A stretch of DNA of 64,000 nt from Paraburkholderia phenazinium (GTDB taxonomy: Bacteria > Pseudomonadota > Gammaproteobacteria > Burkholderiales > Burkholderiaceae), in assembly GCF_900142845.1 (NCBI RefSeq), contig NZ_FSRU01000001.1, forward strand, positions 62,001 through 126,000, read 5' to 3'. Shown one piece after another: positions 60,803 to 64,000 of this stretch. The notes beneath the pieces were generated by a model. That model was not told the origin of the DNA, searched no databases, and saw only the letters and a program-made list of their open reading frames with translations. Positions within the stretch are counted from its first letter, which is position 1. Each line of letters begins with the position of its first letter. Position numbers and translations under genes: made by a program.

Positions 60803-62278
60803 TCATCGATGACTGAAACTCGCGCGAAACGGCTGCTTCGGCAAGATGATGTCCTTCACGTCGCAAAAGAACTCGAAGCTCCAGTCGCCGCCCTCGCGTC
60901 CGATGCCTGAGCGTTTGATCCCGCCGAACGGCGCCGCGAGGTCGCGGATACCGAAGCTGTTGATCCAGATGAAACCCGTACGCACGCGCTCGGCTACGCT
61001 GGTGGCATGCTCTGCCGCTCCATAGCACACGCCGCCCAGGCCATAGTCGGTGCCATTGGCAAGCTCCACAGCCTCGTCGTCCGTCGAGAAGGTCTGCAGC
61101 GTGAGCACTGGACCGAACACCTCCTGCTGCACGATCTCATCGGACTGCCGCAGATTCGTGAGCATCGTCGGCGCGAAATAGAGCTTGCCGTACGGATGCG
61201 CCTGCCCTCCCCATAGGGCCGTGGCCCCACGCGCGAGTGCGCGTTCGACAAAACCCTCCACGCGCTCCAACTGTCGCGCGTGAATGATGGGGCCGACCTC
61301 GGTACCTTCTTCACGTGGATCGCCAATGTTCAGCGCTTCGACATAGCCGCGCATGGCCTCGATGAAACGCTGCGCGATCGCCTGATGCACGAGAAAGCGT
61401 GTGCCTGCAAGGCACACCTGGCCGGCGTTGCGATACATCAATGCGCCGGTGGCCGCCGCGCTGTCGATGTCGGCATCGGCGAGCACGATGAACGGCGACT
61501 TTCCGCCTAGCTCGAGGCTGCATGGCACGAGATTGGCGCCCGCGGCCTGAGCGATGCGCTTCGCCGTCGCGACCGAGCCGGTAAACGACACGCGGGCAAG
61601 ACGAGGATCGCCGACCAGTTTGGCGCCCGTGTTCGCGCCGCTGCCCTGAAGCAGATTGAATACGCCTCGCGGCAAGCCCGCCGCCTGTGCGCAGTCGGCA
61701 AGCAGCGAAGACGTGAGCGGCGCCCACTCCGGCGCCTTGAGAACGACCGTGTTGCCGGCGGCAAGCGCCGGACCGATCTTCCATGTCGACAGCATGAGCG
61801 GTGAATTCCACGGCGTAATAACCGCGACAACGCCAGCCGGATCGTGACGGACGCGATGGTGCGCCTGCACGGTGTCGAGCGTGCGGTCCTGGAGCGTCAG
61901 CGCGTGTTCGGCAAACCACTGGAGGTTTTGCATCGCGCGAGGCACGACGCCATGACGCATGCGCGAGAGCAGCACGCCGGCATCGTTGCTTTCGAGTACG
62001 CAGAATGCGTCGGTGCGCTTGCCGATTTCGGCCGCGAAGCGGTCCAGATAGGGCTTGCGTCCACCCGCACCCAATGCGGCCCACGCGGGGAAGGCGTGGG
62101 CCGCGGCAGCGACGGCGGCGTCGACTTCCTCGCCGCCTGCTTCATGAATGAAGCCGAGCGAACGCCCATCGATTGGCGAGAAGTTTTCGAACGTGTCGCC
62201 CGATGCAACGCGTTCGCCGTCGATGTAGTGCGCCGCCGAAACCGTAACGCCGGCGATCTCCAGAAGCGATTGAGTCAT
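60803..62278 (-). CDS. hpaE: 5-carboxymethyl-2-hydroxymuconate semialdehyde dehydrogenase
   Basis: 491 aa NAD(P)-dependent aldehyde dehydrogenase. Catalytic C289 (NAGQVCLAG) and general base E257 (LELGGKSP) are in place, with N157-S in ITPWNSP, K181 in VLKAPE and FTGS (232-235) for the cofactor. In this operon it oxidises the semialdehyde produced by the ring-cleavage dioxygenase. Spacing to neighbours is 20 and 12 bp. Full length. Confidence 0.9.
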   Translation of the reverse strand: MTQSLLEIAGVTVSAAHYIDGERVASGDTFENFSPIDGRSLGFIHEAGGEEVDAAVAAAAHAFPAWAALGAGGRKPYLDRFAAEIGKRTDAFCVLESNDAGVLLSRMRHGVVPRAMQNLQWFAEHALTLQDRTLDTVQAHHRVRHDPAGVVAVITPWNSPLMLSTWKIGPALAAGNTVVLKAPEWAPLTSSLLADCAQAAGLPRGVFNLLQGSGANTGAKLVGDPRLARVSFTGSVATAKRIAQAAGANLVPCSLELGGKSPFIVLADADIDSAAATGALMYRNAGQVCLAGTRFLVHQAIAQRFIEAMRGYVEALNIGDPREEGTEVGPIIHARQLERVEGFVERALARGATALWGGQAHPYGKLYFAPTMLTNLRQSDEIVQQEVFGPVLTLQTFSTDDEAVELANGTDYGLGGVCYGAAEHATSVAERVRTGFIWINSFGIRDLAAPFGGIKRSGIGREGGDWSFEFFCDVKDIILPKQPFRASFSHR

Positions 62279-62298
62279 GTACTTTCCTCTGCAAGAAC

Positions 62299-63069
62299 TC
62301 AGGCCGGCCTGAACCGGGCTGCAAGCGCGCGCGCTGTCTGCGCGAGCAGTGAGGTATCGACGCCGACCGCGGCGAAGCGTATCCCGCCCGCGATGTAATG
62401 GCGCGCCAGCGTCTCATCGGTGCACAGGATGCCCGCCGGTTTGCCGGCACGCGCGAGGGTCCGGATCGCGTCGTCGATGACGGCCTGCACCTCGGCATGC
62501 GTGGGCTTGCCGAGATACCCCATCGAAGCGGCCAGATCCGCGGGACCGATGAAAATGCCGTCGACGCCGTCGACCTGCGCGATCGCCTCGAGCTGTGAGA
62601 TCGCGTCGATCGTCTCGACCTGCACGAGCAGACATACCTCGTCGTCGGCACGCTCGAGATAGTCCACAAAACCGTTCCAGCGAGACGAGCGCGCGAGACC
62701 GCTGCCAACCCCGCGTGTGCCGGCCGGCGGATAGCGCATCGCCCGGGCAAGCTGCTGCGCTTGCACCGCGTCTTCGACCATCGGCACAAGCAGCGTCTGC
62801 GCGCCGATCTCCAGCACCTGCTTGATGAGCGATGGATCGCCGTGCGGGATGCGCACGACCGGATGCGATCCATAAGCGGCAACGGACTGCAATGTCGCGA
62901 GCATCGAACGCAGATCGTTCGGCGCGTGCTCGCCGTCGATCAGCAGCCAGTCGAAACCGCACGAGGCGCACAGCTCGGCCGCATAGGGATCGCCCAAGCC
63001 GAGCCAGAGTCCGATCTGGATGCGGTCCGACGCGAGTGCTTTCTTGAACGCATTGGCAGGAGTACGCAT
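62299..63069 (-). CDS. hpaI: 4-hydroxy-2-oxoheptanedioate aldolase
   Basis: 256 aa class II aldolase of the HpcH/HpaI family. It splits 4-hydroxy-2-oxoheptanedioate to pyruvate and succinate semialdehyde. H48 (DGEHAPND), R73, E152 (QVETIDA) and D178 (GPADLA) match the E. coli HpaI catalytic and metal residues. GAGGAA fixes ATG 63069; longer open frame upstream overlaps hpaH. It follows hpaH by 8 bp. Confidence 0.94.
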   Translation of the reverse strand: MRTPANAFKKALASDRIQIGLWLGLGDPYAAELCASCGFDWLLIDGEHAPNDLRSMLATLQSVAAYGSHPVVRIPHGDPSLIKQVLEIGAQTLLVPMVEDAVQAQQLARAMRYPPAGTRGVGSGLARSSRWNGFVDYLERADDEVCLLVQVETIDAISQLEAIAQVDGVDGIFIGPADLAASMGYLGKPTHAEVQAVIDDAIRTLARAGKPAGILCTDETLARHYIAGGIRFAAVGVDTSLLAQTARALAARFRPA

Positions 63070-63077
63070 CGTATTCC

Positions 63078-63881
63078 TCACCCGAAACGCACGGAGACGC
63101 TGCCGAGCGCGCCATAGTCGGCGGTCAGCACATCGCCGGCGGCACACGCCACCGGACGCGTGAACGAGCCTCCCAGCACGATTTCGCCGGCAGCGAGCCC
63201 TTCGCCGTAAGGCGCGAGCTTGTTCGCCAGCCAGGCAACGCCGTTGGCAGGATGATTGAGTACCGCGGCGCCGAGACCGGATTCTTCGATCACGCCATTT
63301 TTGAACAGCATGGCGCCGGCCCAACGAAGATCGATTGCATCGGGCTTCACCGGGCGCCCGCCCAGCACGATCGCGGCATTCGCGGCGTTGTCCGCGACGG
63401 TGTCGAGCACCTTGCGTGGCGTCCCGGTCTCACGATCGGTCAGCGCGATGCGCGCATCGATCAGTTCAAGTGCGGGCACGACATAGTCGGTCGCTGCCAG
63501 CACATCGAAAATCGTCACATTCGGCCCCGAGAGCGGCTTGGCCAGAATGAACGCAAATTCAACCTCGATGCGCGGGACGATGAAGCGCGCCGCTTCGATC
63601 GTCGTACCTTCGGCAATCAACATGTCGTCCAGCAACGTACCGTAGTCGGGTTCGGTGATCTGCGCGGCAATCTGCATCGCACGCGACGTGAGCCCGATCT
63701 TGTGACCGATGACGCGACGCCCCTGGCCAAGCTTGATCGCGAGCCACGCGCGCTGGATTGCATAACTGTCGGCGAGCGTCATCTCCGGATAACGCTTCGA
63801 AAAATGATCCAGTTGCCGTCGGCTGTGCTCAGCGTGGTGCAGCTCCTCGGCCAGGGTGCGATGAAGGTGGGGATCCAGCAT
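63078..63881 (-). CDS. hpaH: 2-oxo-hept-4-ene-1,7-dioate hydratase
   Basis: 267 aa MhpD/HpaH-family hydratase. Metal ligands E106, E108 (RIEVEFAF) and E139 (ALELIDAR) and K61 (GHKIGLTS) are present. It adds water to 2-oxohept-4-ene-1,7-dioate to give the HpaI substrate. GGAGA is 9 nt before the ATG. It is the first gene of the operon inside this window; the promoter lies in the last 119 bases, or the operon continues to the right beyond 64000. Confidence 0.93.
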   Translation of the reverse strand: MLDPHLHRTLAEELHHAEHSRRQLDHFSKRYPEMTLADSYAIQRAWLAIKLGQGRRVIGHKIGLTSRAMQIAAQITEPDYGTLLDDMLIAEGTTIEAARFIVPRIEVEFAFILAKPLSGPNVTIFDVLAATDYVVPALELIDARIALTDRETGTPRKVLDTVADNAANAAIVLGGRPVKPDAIDLRWAGAMLFKNGVIEESGLGAAVLNHPANGVAWLANKLAPYGEGLAAGEIVLGGSFTRPVACAAGDVLTADYGALGSVSVRFG

Positions 63882-64000
63882 TGCGATGTCTCCGGATAGG
63901 CGCGGCAGGTGGCGCGCTCTGTGATGTCATCGCTGGATTCTCACGGCGCCACATCTCGCAGACAAGCGATAGATCCTGTGCAATTGCGAAGAAAAACTTG

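Noticed and set aside
1..64000. CRISPR arrays, tRNA or rRNA genes, insertion sequences, prophage
   Set aside because: No regularly spaced repeats, no cloverleaf-type sequence that I could recognise, and no transposase or phage-like protein in any frame.

Overview
The window is a gene-dense, high-GC stretch of a Burkholderiales chromosome, most likely Paraburkholderia, Caballeronia or Burkholderia. This is inferred from the FabV enoyl reductase, a classical Burkholderia-type trimeric porin, many LysR/AraC regulator-plus-enzyme pairs, strong G/C third-position use, and AGGAG-type ribosome sites. I saw no rRNA, tRNA, CRISPR array, transposase or phage gene. The mixture of accessory catabolism, efflux and specialised metabolism would suit a secondary chromosome, but the sequence alone cannot prove that.

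Layout. 1-16 kb: a small unknown protein, a ReAV-type asparaginase, a secreted Ala/Pro-rich protein, a MurA-family enzyme, an OmpR-like regulator with a degenerate receiver, a squalene/phytoene synthase, 6-phosphogluconate dehydrogenase, a dienelactone hydrolase, a lone AAA-type ATPase, a flavin-binding PNPOx-like protein, an ECF sigma / membrane protein / ferredoxin operon, a GNAT, a beta-lactamase-fold hydrolase, an SDR and a VOC protein. 16-20 kb: 2-aminoethylphosphonate degradation (LysR, phnW, phnX). 19.5-22.4 kb: MarR/FUSC pair and porin. 23-28 kb: LysR, an Asp/Glu-type transporter coupled to a two-domain Asp/Glu racemase-like protein, and an Ntn acyltransferase-like protein. 28-38 kb: Nudix, fabV, cobF, DinB, RidA, LysR/quinone reductase, a class A penicillin-binding protein, and LysR/PdxI-like reductase. 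38-43 kb: an EmrAB-type efflux pump with its outer-membrane factor and an AraC regulator.

44.7-57.4 kb is the most interesting part. Two divergent operons match the ham (fragin/valdiazen) architecture: DUF3050-like protein, cupin, AurF-type diiron N-oxygenase, A-PCP-reductase NRPS and SRPBCC protein on one side, and a free-standing condensation protein plus class III aminotransferase on the other. The likely product is a C-diazeniumdiolate metallophore or signal. Next to it lie an AraC regulator, a class V aminotransferase and a LuxR-type receptor with no LuxI partner in the window. A perfect 16-bp lux-box-like palindrome sits in the aminotransferase/luxR promoter region.

57.4-63.9 kb is a tightly packed minus-strand operon for the lower homoprotocatechuate pathway (HpaH, HpaI, HpaE, an extradiol dioxygenase and a FAH-family isomerase/decarboxylase), followed by a ketopantoate-reductase-like protein and a GNAT. 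The upstream hydroxylase and regulator would lie outside the window.

Start codons were chosen by Shine-Dalgarno spacing and family length. Several are GTG or TTG, as stated in the entries.
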